Source: Symbiodinium kawagutii
Lineage: Eukaryota; Sar; Dinophyceae; Suessiales; Symbiodiniaceae
Length of the DNA stretch: 64,000 nt
Reading direction: 5' to 3'
Assembly: GCA_009767595.1 (NCBI GenBank)
Contig: VSDK01022077.1
Location: 238,767-302,766, forward strand
In this document: in pieces, positions 38,946 to 52,129 of the stretch
Numbering within the stretch: the stretch's first letter is position 1
Layout of the letters: every line of letters starts with the position of its first letter
The notes under the pieces: generated by a model
What the model was told of the DNA's origin: nothing
The model's input: only the letters and a program-made list of their open reading frames with translations
The model's database searches: none
Translations under genes and position numbers: made by a program

Positions 38946-41900
38946 TCAGAAGCGGCAAACATATGAGGATGATTGGGTGACGTACCTGCCAGGTCTGCAA
39001 CACTCGACACAGCAACGGAATTGAAAGCTGAGCATTTGGGTGCTGCTCAAGCCATGGGGGTACCCAAAAATAGTTGGTTTATCAATAAACACTGATTAAT
39101 ATGCAATGATAACTGGGGGGACCCCTATTCTGGGAAACACCCATTTGGAATGGAACAACAAAAAGTGTCGAAAACGCTTGGGCAACAGCTTGCTTCAGCA
39201 AAGGATCACAAGTGATTCATGCCCAGAGCCAGTCCTGACCCAACGGCAGGGGTTGTAAGACTTGTGTCTCTCCGCGATGCGCAAGTATCGAACCTGGCAA
39301 GTTTCAAAAACACAACAGCTGCTGTGAATCAAAACCGAACAAAAGTTCTTGCTAATTGAAAAATACTTGGTGGTCCCATTTCAGTCTTTGACCTTTGCTC
39401 AAGCGTGCAAAAGGATCAATGGAAGCACCCAACAAATCCAAAAAGAGTGTTTTTTGAAGGTGCCCCTGCTAACTATCTACGGCCCTGCCCGCATACTTCG
39501 GTGCATCCATTTTGAAAGCCGAGGTGACCAGAAAATCAAGGTTTGGCGTGCTGCCATGAGGTCCCAAAGCAAAAAAGAACATCTCACATCTGGCGAAGTA
39601 CGTGGCATTCAATCACAAAAAGGAATCAATAGTCATTCCCTTTGATTAGTTAGCTTATTATCACGAGTATATAGCTAACATTTTCCTATATAGTTATCAG
39701 GTATATGATTCTCATTATCGCTTTTATCCATGAGGTAAACCCACACCCCTGAAGCACCTGCAAGTTCGAGACGTTGTACATCGGGATCTCGTAGGTGAGG
39801 GACACTGGTCCAACCTGACAGGATCCACAGCTTAGGTCCTGGTCGTGGTCACTCGACGCCATTCACACGGCGGTGAATCTCGTGGTTCATGACATGTTGT
39901 CTCGCTGTCTCCGAAACTGCGCCTCTTTCTTGATGTTTTGGATGTTCGCAACAGGCGCTGAAAGCGTGACTCTGCACTTAATCGCTGCCTGTGCGACAAA
40001 ACCAGGAGCAGTAGCTTACAATCACCTATTATTCAACACTCCTGTTCACCAGCCAGAATCAAGCAAACCACTTTCAATACGGTTATCAACCACCAGCTAT
40101 CACCAAACATTTTGACTGTCAGTTATCTGCTCTCGGTCAAGCATCATGAGCATTCATGAGCAATCATTGTTTTCAACTGTCAGTACATTTTGATCATCAT
40201 CAACCACGACTGTCATTTCAAAACCAACAAATTAACCATTACTTGGAAACTTCTGTTGCAGACTTGATGTCACATTCACTAATCGTTGTGCGGGTCAATT
40301 TTGAATTCACCCTCAAGTTACTAAGCATAAATATGCTTAAACATGCCAACCAATTCAGCTATCACAACCATTGCTGACTAAGACAAACCACAATGAAACG
40401 TTGTCATCCATAATCAATAATGGAGAACAATGGATGTTTTTGATCATTCTGGATGTGTACCAGAAATTATTGGCCGTGACATAACATCAAATTGTCCTTT
40501 CCAGAGCCTGACATCAAACATCAAATCCTGAAGATTATGTCTTTGTTTGATGTCTTTGTTTAAAACCATGGCTCCATGCAACGTTGCATCCTCTGGAGTT
40601 ATCGGAGCCTCACTTCGTGACAACCGCAACAGTATTCAACAGTCGCACGTGTAGCCCCATAGCATCCCGCCATAAGCCATGCCTCAGTACCACCCTGGAA
40701 CTTTTTGATGTTCCAAACGAGGCGGTGTTCGCTTGCCAGGTACCTGAAAGGGGCTGCCGAAACCACGGAAAATGACTCGAGACTTCTGCGAGCAAAATGA
40801 CTCAAACCCAAGCATCCATTCCTGTAGACTGGCTGCTCCATGGCCAGACATGGTGAGACAAACTGAGAATTACATTCAAAACAAGTTGAGAATCAACACA
40901 CTCACGATTGAAACAACATTCATGTAATTGAACTCTGTTTCTCTTAACATGAGTCAACATATGTCAACGTACTCATGCTACTCATGTTTATGTTTCCTGT
41001 TTCAATATCTTCGAATCCCAGTGCTTCGCGCACTCTGCAGATTGCCCGGCAGTGATGGACAGCTCAGTTGAGACGGATGCGGAGGTCTGGCGACCGGCTG
41101 GGAGTACCACGCAACTGCACCGGAAAACCCTTGAGGTTTCGGGGGTATTCCATGGTGTTTCACTATGAAATTCTATGACGAATTATGACGAATTGACAAA
41201 TTGGTCAATGTTGTACCAACATAGGATCCAATTAACATGTATGAATTATGACCCCAAATGAATTATTGGTCAAAATTTGGGGTCCATTAAATGAATGGTG
41301 GGATCTCAACATGTGATCTGTGACGGCCTTGGGCAGCATGCAGAAGATCTGGACGTTGCCGCCGTAGTTCTGCTCCGGGATGTCTGCCCTGACCTGTGCC
41401 AGCTGATTGTTGGAACGCGACCATGATCTATTCAGATCCACTCAGATCTACTAAGATCTACTCAGATCCACTCAGATCTACTATGATTCGAAGGTATTTG
41501 AAGCGTTCTTTTGCCACGCAATTCCAGTGCCACCTCATGCTGTAGGCCTCAGTTCTGTGGTTATGACATCTGTTGTGACAGGTGAACTCAGCCTTTATGG
41601 TGATCTCGAGCTTGTATGGCGCTTGCTGCTCAGCGAAGGGAAATATCCTCGCTGCGACGGCGGTTCACTGGTCTACGACCTAACTGGAAGCGCATCGCAG
41701 TCCTAAAAGGCACCCGAAAATCGCCGGTGATGCGGTAGTTCATGACCTCAGTGATCTAGAATGATCTTTATGAATAAAGTCAACTCAATGGAAAATGCAT
41801 ACAAGTATAAGCATACAAAGATATATAAAGGTTTAAATGCCATCATATCAACATCTTCAAGCTGTGACTTTAGAAGTCGAAAGGCGTTGAAAGAGATGCC

Positions 41901-44900
41901 ACCGCTCCCCAAGATTCAGGCGGCAAATTCACCGTCAGGAGGGTAGAAAGACAAGGTTCGAAGGTCTGAAAAGTCCTGCTTTCGCAAGATCTTCACTCTG
42001 TTCAGTCTGAACTCTTTCAGGTGATCAAGAAGTACATCGAAAGATTGGATATAGATTCGATATATCCACAACATGTTCACTCTCTCTTCATCTTGGAGAT
42101 GATCAGTACTGGCATATACTGAGACCATCGAACCTTGAGTGGTTGGGTCATTGCGAGGCTCACGAGGCCGTGCAACTCGTGCAACTGGTGCAATGGCTTG
42201 GCACCTGCAAGTCGACGCATTCGTGGAAGTTGCAATCGTCCAAGATCACCGAGCCATAACCTGTGCAAGGTGAAGTTTCATCCTTGGTTTCATAGCACTG
42301 CAACATCTTGAAACTGCTAAAACATCGCGCAATGGTGAATGATGACAGAAACATGGTCGATGTTTCAATAAGTTTTGAATCGGCAGCTTCCAAAAGGGTG
42401 TTGGGGATTGAATAGGATTGCCTTTGGATTTGTTGATTAGGACATGGGTCTGTCGGGTCTGTTCATGTTGAGCCCCAGGTTCTTGAGCTTTCCAATGATT
42501 CTTCCACCTACTTGGAGAACTCTAGAGAATACAGTCCGTACATCATCCATCATATCCATCGTATCCATGCTGGTTGGTGATTATCCCCCAAAATTACATA
42601 GATAACCATATAATAACCGTTATAATCCCCTATAAAAACCATATCATTTAACTGCCACTTAAGCACCATCTAACCATATCATATCCCTCATCCCTCATAT
42701 CCATCCTGAAAATCCTGGGTCCCACAACGACATCGCGACCCCAACGAGCCCAACTCCGCCTCCATGACTCCCACCGAGGTCCATATTTTTCACCATGATG
42801 TCCTCCAGGAGTCGCATGCTTGGAAGTGGTTATAAGTGATTCATATAGGGTGCATAAACATCGTGCGAATATGGTTATAAGTGGTTCATAGGTGGTGGTC
42901 AATATGATTCAATGGTGCTTAAATGATATGGTTCTATAGGGGATTGTAGTGGTTATGGGTGTTTCTCAAGGTCTTTCTTGAGATAGGGTAGCCCATGGTA
43001 GCCCTAAATCATCCAGTTTGACAATTTATAGTAAACCAACCAGTTAGGGGATCCCCCATTTTGAGAAACCACCATATTTTACTATGACTCGGATGATCAT
43101 ATATGCTACCACTGGCTCTGCTAAAATCTCTATGCCGATGAAACTGTCGTTCGATCAAATCTTTCAGTTTCTGTGTCCTCGTTGAGCGCCAGCTTGAGCT
43201 CTGGGTTCCCCATCAAATATGACCTCAGGCGGAATTGAAGCACCACAAGCTGATGAACGACATCAGGATGCAGAAACAGTCCTATACACAAAGGCTCGAT
43301 GGCTTTACCACGAAGCTAGTTATACCGGCGCATAGCTTGGCAGCAACATTAAACTCATTGGCAGCCGCAAACCTTGCTGTGTAGAAGTTGGTCCCTTCCA
43401 TATTGATCATTTTTCCAGCACTGCTTCAATCCGTCGAAGAAGATACTGCTTAATGAATGAGCACAATCATCTACAGTGGTATGACATGGGCAAAACCATC
43501 CATGGGTATAACCATCCTTAATTATCTACGATGATCCCGCACAACGATGTAATAACGATGTAAACATGCAGTCATCTCTCTTCCGACGTATCTTCAGGAT
43601 GTCTCAGGCCAAATCTTCATCTGAATGCTGCCGTCGATGGAGCTGTTGATCACGAACCCGTTGGAACTCATTAGCACCTGACACGCGACCAACCCAGTGC
43701 ACTGCCATGGCTGCTACGTGGCTGTGCCATTTCTGAGACACGGACGGAGATCCGCTCCAAGATATCGACGAAAATCTCGTTCTTTTTGTTTTTGGAGTCA
43801 TTCTGTGTTGGTCCAACCTGCCCAATTCGTTAGAGGACATCTTGCAGTTCGTGATGCGGTAAATCCAACTTTCACACGTGCAGGAGAATAATGTGCTTTC
43901 GATTTGACATTACTTGCTAATATTCTTAGCAGCATTTGGCAGTAGTATGCAGTATAGTATACTATGCAGTAGCATTTGATTTACATGTACAAAAGCCATA
44001 TGTTTTGCTGCATCCGAGCGGTGAACAAATGGGGGGGTTCTCAAAACGGGTGTACCCCCAATATATTGAACCAATTACATCAATAAACCATCCATTTTTG
44101 GGGGGTCCCTCCAGTTTGAGAAACCACCAAATGTGAAGGGGTGCCCCCCATTGCTGAGTCGTTGGCGGGTCGATGGACTGCATTGCTTGGCACAGTTCGA
44201 GGATTCCACTGAGGCAAGTTGAGGCCGGTCCTTACAGCTGTCACCCCTGGGGAACTCTGTTGGTCCCGTAGGTGCCGCTTTGTAGGTGCTCAAGAGGTAT
44301 TTTTGACGTTGGATTCCATCAAAAGAAGCGCTTCATGAGATGTTAAGAGATCAATTCTTTTTGAGCATTTGTGCGTATGACCAAACGGTCCACCACGGAT
44401 GATCTATTCAAACCTGTCAGTGACAGTGAGTATTTTTGATGCGACCCGTTCAGTGGTGTGAGTGGCCGGGTTTGAACGTTGGTATCGGGTGATGCGTGAA
44501 GATTTCCAGCGTCGCAGGGATCAAGGACGCGTCATTTGTTTCAAACTTTGAACTCAACTTCGAAGCTCCAAACTTCCCAAAAGTAAGGTTTCAGTTTAAT
44601 TCAGAATTTCAAATTCAGTTTCCAGTACAACAGAAAAACGTAGCGAGCACTGAAGGAAAGGTCACCAGAGTATTCTCCTGAGCTCAAGGCTTTGGTGCCT
44701 CAATGAGGACAGCCTCGTTGTGAATACACGACCTGAGAGCGGCACGTTCGACAACATCGGCTGCACAGCTGGTCTCTCAGCTGCGAACTTCAAGTGCTCC
44801 GTGTTGGTCGTTTGCGGATAGCCTTAGGTACTTCATGGAGCGGTGCAATCAACAAATGGAACTCAGAAAGCAAATTTCCTCAGCTGCTTTTCGTGCAATC

Positions 44901-47000
44901 CCCCAATTGGAAAGCAAGCAATTCCAAGGTCGCTGTACAAAAGTCACTGACTTGACTCATTCTATGAGTCCAGCCGTAGTCAACCATCTCATCTAAGAGC
45001 TCATAGACGAGAACAAAGTTCTTCCTTGAGGCCAACTGCTTTCAACTCAAAAGACACCCATCAAGGAAGAAAACTGAATTTGAAATTCAAAGTTCTTCAA
45101 CTCAAAACGATTTCCATCGGATGGAAGGCACAAGGCGAAGTTCTCCGAGTGTCCAAACAACAAGCTTCTGCTGAAGTTACCATGAGCTTCCACATTCCAA
45201 AACAACACTGGGGGATCTGCAGCTCTTTCAGAATTCCCCCAGGAAACATCCTGATACTGGACTGGTTATCAACAGCTACATTTCAAACATTTGTCACATA
45301 CCTGCTCCAGTTTCAATACCCCTCCCCTGCCCTACCCTCCATATGCCCATTTGTGTTGTACCCCATGGAGATCCATAGGTCACCAGCCCCTGCCTGATGC
45401 TCTCCTCATTGAGGACACCGCAAAAGTCCTTGAAGACCTCGCGCGGAGCATTGGAACACTGGGTCCCTTGCCCCCCCTACAACGTGAACGCTGACAACCG
45501 CTGCCAACGAAGAGATCTTCATGCTGACGAGAATGGAGAGGAAGAGGAAGGTCAAAGTCTAAATGCTGAAGTCGATAACTGTCAAAAAGAGTGGAATATA
45601 CTCTGTTGTTTTGAAGAGTGAAAATCTTTGAGTACAAAACATGAACAGCGGTGGCTTTTCGGGGAGACCTTGCACATTTCGAAAGAGACTCTGCGTATCA
45701 GGGTAGCACATATCATTTCAATCTTCCTTCCATCATTCATAACCATCAGTTGCCATCATTAATCACATAAGCGTATCCCAGCACCTTGGCCATCTTCGTC
45801 AGCAACTCCACCACTGCAGCGGGTGGGATGTTGTGACAGGTGGTGGCCACAAAGTACCTCCAGCCATGGAATTACCAAAAAATCCTCATGAAGAACAGTT
45901 CAAGAACAGGTCTATCATCACCCAAATTCCTGACACCTTTCCTGGCACCATGGATGACATCTATGGAAACTTGAAAGAAATGCTGGGCAAACTGTTGAAG
46001 TGGAAGTCAGTGGCTCACAGCCCGTTCTTCTTGATGAAAACATACGTTACCTTAGCCGCCACAGTGGGATCTATGTCTCGCAAGGCTTGCTCTTGTGGCT
46101 TAAAGTTGGAATTCCCATTTTGGATCCCATAATGATTATTGTCCCAATCTTGGATTCCATAATGATTGATGATTATTGTCCCAACCACATGAAACATCAC
46201 TGGCAAAATGAGAAGGCTCATGTCATTCACGTTGACGTGTACATTTGCGCAGTGCTGCTGAAGTTTGACTTGCGACAAGACACTGCAAAAAAAAAGTTGT
46301 AAGTTCAGCAAACTATTCAGTTTGAAAATAACATCGCAAACATCCTCAGCAAAGAAATCAATTGCGCTAAATTTGAGATATATTATTCCACCTCAAGCTC
46401 CACATGGTTCATACCCCCCTACTGGAATAATTATAAATTATTCCATTTTTAACTATCCCACCAATATTTTCCTGGTATGTAAGATACCCCCTTGGAATAA
46501 TTACTTAAGGTAGGGGTCATTATTCATTTTATATCCGCGTCTTTTCTTCAAAAAGATTGCCAAGGCACTCCGTCGAGGTTGAAGATTGGTGGTGCGTCAC
46601 CATGCCAAAACTTCACCTGCACCGCCACGTGGCGAAGATCGGACCCTGGACGGCACGGCCGTGGCGCCGCACCGCGCCGCCGCGCCTTTCGAAAGAAGAT
46701 CTCCGCGGTGCCCTTCACGACGTCACCGCGAAAGTCGCGCGTGATGATGGTGTCGCCGCGCAGGGACAAGATGTAGAACCTAAGGACACAAATGGACACA
46801 ATGAAGATGAGAATTAACATGAAGAAAAAAATAATATGACAAATATGACAAAATCTGGGAAAATGCAAACAAATCTCCAACTGTCAGAGATCTCCAACAT
46901 GTTATTAATTGCAATGGGAGCATGACCAGTCACGAGAATTGCTTTGGTGAACTTTGAAGGCACCAGGTCTGGTGCTCTCAGCTTCAGACTGCGATATCAT
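38946..47000 (-). CDS. Adaptor protein complex medium (mu) subunit, AP-4-like
   Basis: About 24 small exons read a complete mu subunit. The ATG at 47000 starts MISQ, which splices into FYILSLRGDTIITRDFRGD (46779-46686), VKFWHGDAPPIFNLDG (46616-46569), then 46050-46019, 45857-45785, 45437-45394, 45024-44975 (NFVLVYELLDEMVDYG), 44822-44789 and 44732-about 44690. That completes the longin domain. After one unresolved linker exon (candidate about 44290-44220) come 43817-43746, 43677-43616 (VLMSSNGFVINSSIDGSIQM), 43223-about 43165, 42260-42205, 41975-41922 (FYPPDGEF), 41746-41703, 41647-41593, 41393-41325, 41086-41034, 40743-40671, 39976-39923, 39814-39758, 39293-39235 and 38985-38946. The end reads RWVRYVTQSSSYVCRF and a stop, closest to plant-type AP-4 mu. 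Mu subunits bind cargo tyrosine signals in coats at the trans-Golgi or endosomes. Donors are about half GT, otherwise GC or GA. A short exon between 43165 and 42260 may be missing. Confidence 0.9.
39049..39155. mobile_element. Foldback repeat family, copy 3
   Basis: Reads gggggtacccaaaaatagtt then ggtttatcaataaacactga and ends ggggggacccctattctggg followed by aaacaccca. It shares the G-run, TTTATxAATAAAC centre and GGGAAACACCC edge with the other members. It sits in the AP mu intron between 39235 and 38985. Confidence 0.65.
41425..41490. repeat. Tandem array of the 10-mer actcagatcy
   Basis: About six copies of actcagatct / attcagatcc variants run from about 41425 to 41487 inside the AP mu intron between the exons at 41593 and 41393. 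It is an ordinary minisatellite-like array. Confidence 0.8.
42955..43080. mobile_element. Foldback repeat family, copy 4
   Basis: Begins gggtgtttctcaaggtcttt and ends ggatcccccattttgagaaa followed by ccacca, so the outer edges are inverted repeats. The centre holds tttatagtaaaccaaccagt. It lies in an AP mu intron between the exons at 43165 and 42260. Confidence 0.7.
44028..44165. mobile_element. Foldback repeat family, copy 5 (most complete)
   Basis: Reads ggggttctcaaaacgggtgt, then accccc, a centre with catcaataaaccatccattt, then ggggggtccctccagtttga, gaaaccaccaaatg and ggggtgccccccattg. Left and right halves pair as an inverted repeat around the centre. It lies in the AP mu region between the exons at 44690 and 43817. 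Confidence 0.75.
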
Positions 47001-48369
47001 TCTCGCAACGAGTTCAGCTGCGAAGAAGTTCTGTTTCCGAAAGAACGGTGCTGAAGATGGTTTAGCTGTGAGAAATCGACTTTGAAATGTGGCTGATGTG
47101 GCTGACTGCTCTTGTTGAACATGATTTGGCAAAGGTCTAGGGTGAAGGTCCGATTGGTCTCCAAAAATGGTTTCCAGGTTCCGACATCTAGGAAGTCTTA
47201 CACAAAATTTGTGAAATTGTGGTCAAAGCTACGGAAATGCCCACTTTGGCATCAGCTGGAGCAGCAAACCATGCACCGGTCCAGGCAGTACGGTACAAAC
47301 ATCAAACTGCTGTTCCTGTTGATGTCAGTTCCCACACCAAAAACAAGCCACCCAAGTTGCTGATCATTGTTAGCCTGAGGGCTTGATTGCATTTTTCACC
47401 TGGAGAATCAATGGTTGGTGCATGTTGGAGACTTGTATATTGATGTAGTATTTCATGTGGGATGGGAAAACTTGCTTTAAGTCCACAGAGATACACATTT
47501 TAATTTTATCTTTGTATCTTTTACATTTCTATTGCCTTCTGATCTCATGCTACCTTACTATACTTCTTTTACTATACTTCTTCACATAGAAACTACAGAA
47601 ATCCGCAAATTCTGAGAGGTTCGTCCGTTGCGCCAGGAACCATGGTTTCAAATGTTGGACCTGCTATCGCTGTCTAAAACAACGCTAGAAATTCAAGGCA
47701 GAAGGCAACTGGTTGAGGAAGTGTTGGCAGCAAGTCTCGATCACGGTCAATCATTGCTTCCTGGTGGTTCATGATGGTGTTCTTCCTCTGGCTTCCAGGG
47801 ATCATAACCAACCATAAAGGCCAACAATCGGTTTCGCATCGGTTTGGTACTGCCGAATGTTGCAGAAACTGAGACATCTCCAAAAAAAAATCCGTAAAAT
47901 ATCAACCAAAGCGTTGCCTGGTTGTTCTCAAGGCACGGTAGTATGTCCACGGATATTCTGAGTGACGGTCAGCAGGACATGTTCAATTTTGGAAAAGAAA
48001 CCGAAGAGGAAACGTGACCAAATATAAGAGACAAGTTCAAACATACATGCTCTTGTGTGAGTTTGATTGCTAGCCTCAGCCGAATGCTGCTCCCTCTCAC
48101 TCCAGGAACTTTTTCATCCGGCCAAGCACCGTACTGTTTTCAGTTGTGCAAAAGGAGTTGCACACTCAATGGTCGAACCCTCGTCCCACCACTCTATGTA
48201 CAACTATGAAAATCCATTGAAATCTGTGAATTAGAATCACGACTGGACTCCCAATTGGCTCAGCAACAGATCGTTTAAGGATCGCAATTGGCACTTGGAT
48301 GCACTTGGAATTGGGACTCCATGCGACTCCATGGGGATCCATGGGACTCCTTAGTCCTTCGATCTCCTT
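47001..48369. other. Intergenic region between the reductase and AP mu genes
   Basis: About 1.37 kb without a recognisable exon. It separates the stop of the 5-alpha-reductase-like gene (48370) from the ATG of the mu subunit (47000) and should contain a trans-splice acceptor for the latter. Near 47510-47590 it is T-rich. No repeat copy was recognised. Confidence 0.5.
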
Positions 48370-51300
48370 TCACAAGAGGAAGGGCACCAGCGCTTTTCGT
48401 TCCTTGCGCTGCAGCTGCAACGACGTCTCGAAACAGCTCGAAACAGCTCTCGCCTTGGGATAGTCATCCTTGAACTTGTCCAAGTACCTGGCGGATCCCC
48501 ATGGTGCACGACTTGACTTCCACATGGCTTCACAAAAAGGGCGCGCCATTGATGGTGGCTAATGGCCTGAGAGCTGCCAAGCGGGCTGTCAGCTGCAGGA
48601 GAAGCCTTTCTGTGAAATCATGTCACTGAATGTGGGGTCAAGGGATCATCTGTGATACTCATCTTGTGATACTGAATGCTGTATGTCAGTACATTTAGGG
48701 TCTTGTCTTTTGGCATCGTAACAAGATGTGTATCCGCATATTGTCACGACCTTGTCGTATGAGAACTTCTGCAACTGTGATCAGCAAGTGAACGATATCC
48801 TTAATCATTGCTTGCTCCAAATCATTCGTGGGTAGCATGGGATACTGTATCGCTGATAGACTACAAAGAACATACTGCAGTTGCAATTACTCTTGTGAAG
48901 CAAGTCATCAGTCCAAATAATCATCAAACACGCCATGCAATCAATTGGTACAATCTTAATATCGATTCACCAATTGATTGCATGGCGTGTTTAATGATTA
49001 TTGATGATTATTTGGATTGATTCCTCTTAATTGGTGCAAGTAGTCAGTCCTTAAGATCAAACCATTGAGGAATCGATTCTGCATCACAACGGTGGTGAGC
49101 ACCGGTGGTATCTCTGCCAAGTTTTGACCCAGCTTCAGCCCCGGACACGCGGCCCAATGTTCGAGGCCTTATTGCCAGCGCCAGGGATATCTGGGCATCC
49201 TGTGTCCCGGTTGTACATTTACACTCTGTTAAACGAAGCTGGAAGTGGAAAACCCACCATTTTATATAATGGTTTACCTTCAAAACGTGGTGATTTTTAG
49301 CTGCCAGGTTAGTTTACCACAGGGTAGCTGTATTGAAATGGGGAGAGTTGCCATGACTGATAGGGACCAAATCGTACAATCACTGGTTTCTACACACTGG
49401 TGAGTCAACAAAATCAGCCTGGCTGATTGTGAATCAGCAGGGATCGTGTCGCAAGTAAGAGGAAACACCATTGACATTGGAAAAGGATGACATATCAACC
49501 AGCCGAACATCGAGGATATAAACTGCTTAAGATGTAATCACACGGTCTACCCACCATGGGATCACCAACAAACAAAAAAGGATATCGAACACACAAAGAA
49601 TACCAGAACAAATTAGCAATGATAACCAACACGTATCGCACAAGAAAAGCACCAATAGTAAAATCGAAAACATAAACACAATTCGAAGGATCAAGAATGG
49701 CCAAGCGCAAAGACCGCAGGGATGGGAATACGATATGCCATGGAGTGACAGGTATTGGACAAAATCGCTTCATCAGGATTACCATCACTGACCAAGCGAT
49801 GCACACCCCAACATACTAAAACCAGTGCAAACTGCTAAAACTGTTAGTTGATAATGATGATGCATCGGCTCAAGACTGCATACTCACAGCTACCCCTACC
49901 GTCCCCAATTGATGTCAACTCCCATGCTCTAAGCATACGCGTGGGAGTCCAATGTGACTCTCAGTGCCGCAGAAAACTGAAGCGAGCGACGGTGCAAAAG
50001 GCGAAAGTGATGCCAGGATAAGCACCTCCCATAGCCTTGGGAAGCTGTGCGCCATGGATCAACCGTTCAACTCCGAAGTAGCAAAGTGGCGTTTACAATT
50101 GCGCACTCTCTGTCTAGCACAGGCTAGCCATATCTCCAAGTTTGATGATCTGCAAGATGAATTTCTTGATATTTCTTGTATATTTCAAGTTCTTGCGATT
50201 TTTTCAACCAAATCTCTGCGCAGCAGAACGGGTGCTATCGATGTGTGCCCAGTTCCTGCCAAGCGTCGATAGCAAAGCCCGTCCACTCCAAGATTTCACC
50301 GAAGAAGTTGGCGCCTGAGGGGACTTCTCGAGCACGATGGGTCTTGTGAACTGGTTACACCGGTGAAGCCCTGCTGGGAAGTGACCTCAACATCACTTCT
50401 GTGCTTCGCGCCTGAGACGTATTGGAACATACCTCCTTGAGGGATCTTGTACCTCCACAGTGGTGCTATGCATTGCTGGTCTGACAAGCCCTTCACAACG
50501 ACTTCCCAGGGGCACCCTGACTCACCCGGCTTCCTGCACAGGGCCAGTGACCATGAAGACACCAGCCCTCCCATTGGGATGGCTGAAATCAGGCGGAGCC
50601 CATAGAGACTCTCTTCATCAGTACAGGAGGGCATTGAATCAATGTCCAGTGGCGGTTCTGCCTATTACAATCAGCCTCAAACAGCTCAACTATGTAGCGT
50701 TGGCCTTGCAATGCCTTGCATATGGAATCGCAAAAATATTTATGTTCTCTGCTTTGACAACTACTTGGGACATAACTACCAAGCAATACTTGAGGCATAC
50801 CCGGAAGTGATGCAATACGAAAACTTCACATAGATAAACCACACATGCTTCCATTCTATCCTCGCTGGTGAGTTGCATATCTCCAACTGAAAAGAACAGC
50901 GGATCAGCGCCTCAAGTTCCTCAAGCGATGATCTGCATCCACGTTGATGTACCTAGCTACGACGCCGATTTCGAGGATTTCGCTTCTGCCAGGCTCTGCA
51001 AGGCTCACAAGCCCAGCATCCACAAGGCAATGCCCAAACAGGTCCTCAGCCAGCTTGGCATTCAATGGAAATCGCCGGGTTTTTCATCACGGGAGAGGGA
51101 ACAAAAATGTCATAAGATGTTATAACTTCATGGGCTTCTGCTGACCTAAAACCGAGGCAGTGCGGTGTCGCTAGGCTTCAGGCATCCAGTTGATGGGAAT
51201 GATCAAAAACCTGAGCTGGGACCAATCTCAGCTGTCCATAGCTGTCGCTGTCCCTGACATCTGCTCACCTCGTCAAACTGCGGCATTGGATGTAGCCGTT

Positions 51301-51970
51301 GAGGGCACAAAACCTCAGCTTGGTTATGGCGGGGTCCACACCCCAAGCTCGTGGCTTCCTGACACAGGGAAGTTGTTCTTTTAGAATTGGCAAAACGAAG
51401 GTGCCCCCTTCTTAAACTATATATTGAAGATGTTGAACTGAGTTGAACCTTGGAAAGATCATATTTCAGGACTAAGCCTCTTAGGCACAGCTTAAGTCTC
51501 CCGCATCATGGCCATCATCATCACGGGCAGTGGAAATGGCTTGGATCCCTTCCTCAGTTCCGGATCAGTTGCGCCAGTGGGACATTTAAAACATTTCAAG
51601 GCCAATCCAAGTAGACCGATGTTAGATGTCCGTTGCGCAAAGGCAAACCTTATGTCCAGCAACAAAATGATGGAAACCATTGAGAGAAAGATCTTGGGCC
51701 AAGTCACATTCGCAGAGGGTAGATGAAAGATCGATTGACCTTGGAGAGATCACACAACTGCTCATAGAACGTGGCTGGTCCGAAACAGCCCAACCGTGCC
51801 ACTTGCCACTTAAGAGAATGTCAGTTGAATGTCTGAGCTGTTCATGATTGCTCACCGCTTGATCCCACGTTTGAAGCTGGAAGAGGGACATGTTTTGACT
51901 CCGCAGAACTTCCATGAGCTACCCACGTAGTGAACCACGAAGCAGAGGAGAACAGCGCAGTTGCCCAAAC
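48370..51970 (-). CDS. Steroid 5-alpha-reductase-like (SRD5A/DET2 family) membrane enzyme, N-terminus unresolved
   Basis: Exons in order: 51970-51927 (NCAVLLCFVVHY), 51739-51708 (VNRSFIYPLR), 51552-51505 (KPFPLPVMMM), 51313-51269 (FCALNGYIQCRSLT), 51210-about 51180, 50952-50911 (YINVDADHRLRNLR), 50452-50412 (YKIPQGGMFQYVS), 50314-50260 (ANFFGEILEWTGFAIDAW). A poorly resolved part at about 49230-49070 contains NIGPR and AHHR. Then come 48487-48454 (YLDKFKDDYPK) and 48402-48370 (ERKALVPFLL, TGA). The order and the NxxSD-like, IPxGGxFxYVSxxN and WYLxKFxDYPK motifs are those of 3-oxo-5-alpha-steroid 4-dehydrogenases, which reduce a steroid C4-C5 double bond with NADPH in the ER membrane. A role in making saturated dinoflagellate sterols is inference. 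Five of eight resolved donors are GC. N-terminal exons upstream of 51970 were not identified. Confidence 0.85.
48912..49017. mobile_element. Long near-perfect hairpin in a reductase intron
   Basis: The left arm (about 48912-48949) starts tccaaataatcatc and ends caatcaattggt. The right arm (about 48969-49017) is its reverse complement except for one inserted 10-base piece. About 20 bases lie between the arms. It lies in the intron just upstream (5') of the exon at 48487. Its size and perfection suggest a recent foldback insertion. Confidence 0.85.
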
Positions 51971-52129
51971 CTAAAACCAGGATCCAACAGGATCCAACAG
52001 GCACTGCGACTCCGCGGTTACACTTGCTCCAGGTCCACTGAGACGCTGACTTCTGGTACAAGCCTGGCACGAATCAGCTTTACCAGCGGTATGAAGCAGT
52101 CATGGCTGCGCCATGGTGCTTACCTCACT

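Noticed and set aside
43962-44183. Minus-strand frame resembling one at 36268-36465
   Set aside because: The resemblance comes from two copies of the foldback repeat and not from a protein family.
46557-46817. Plus-strand frame of 86 codons, GC-rich
   Set aside because: It is the antisense shadow of the AP mu longin exons.
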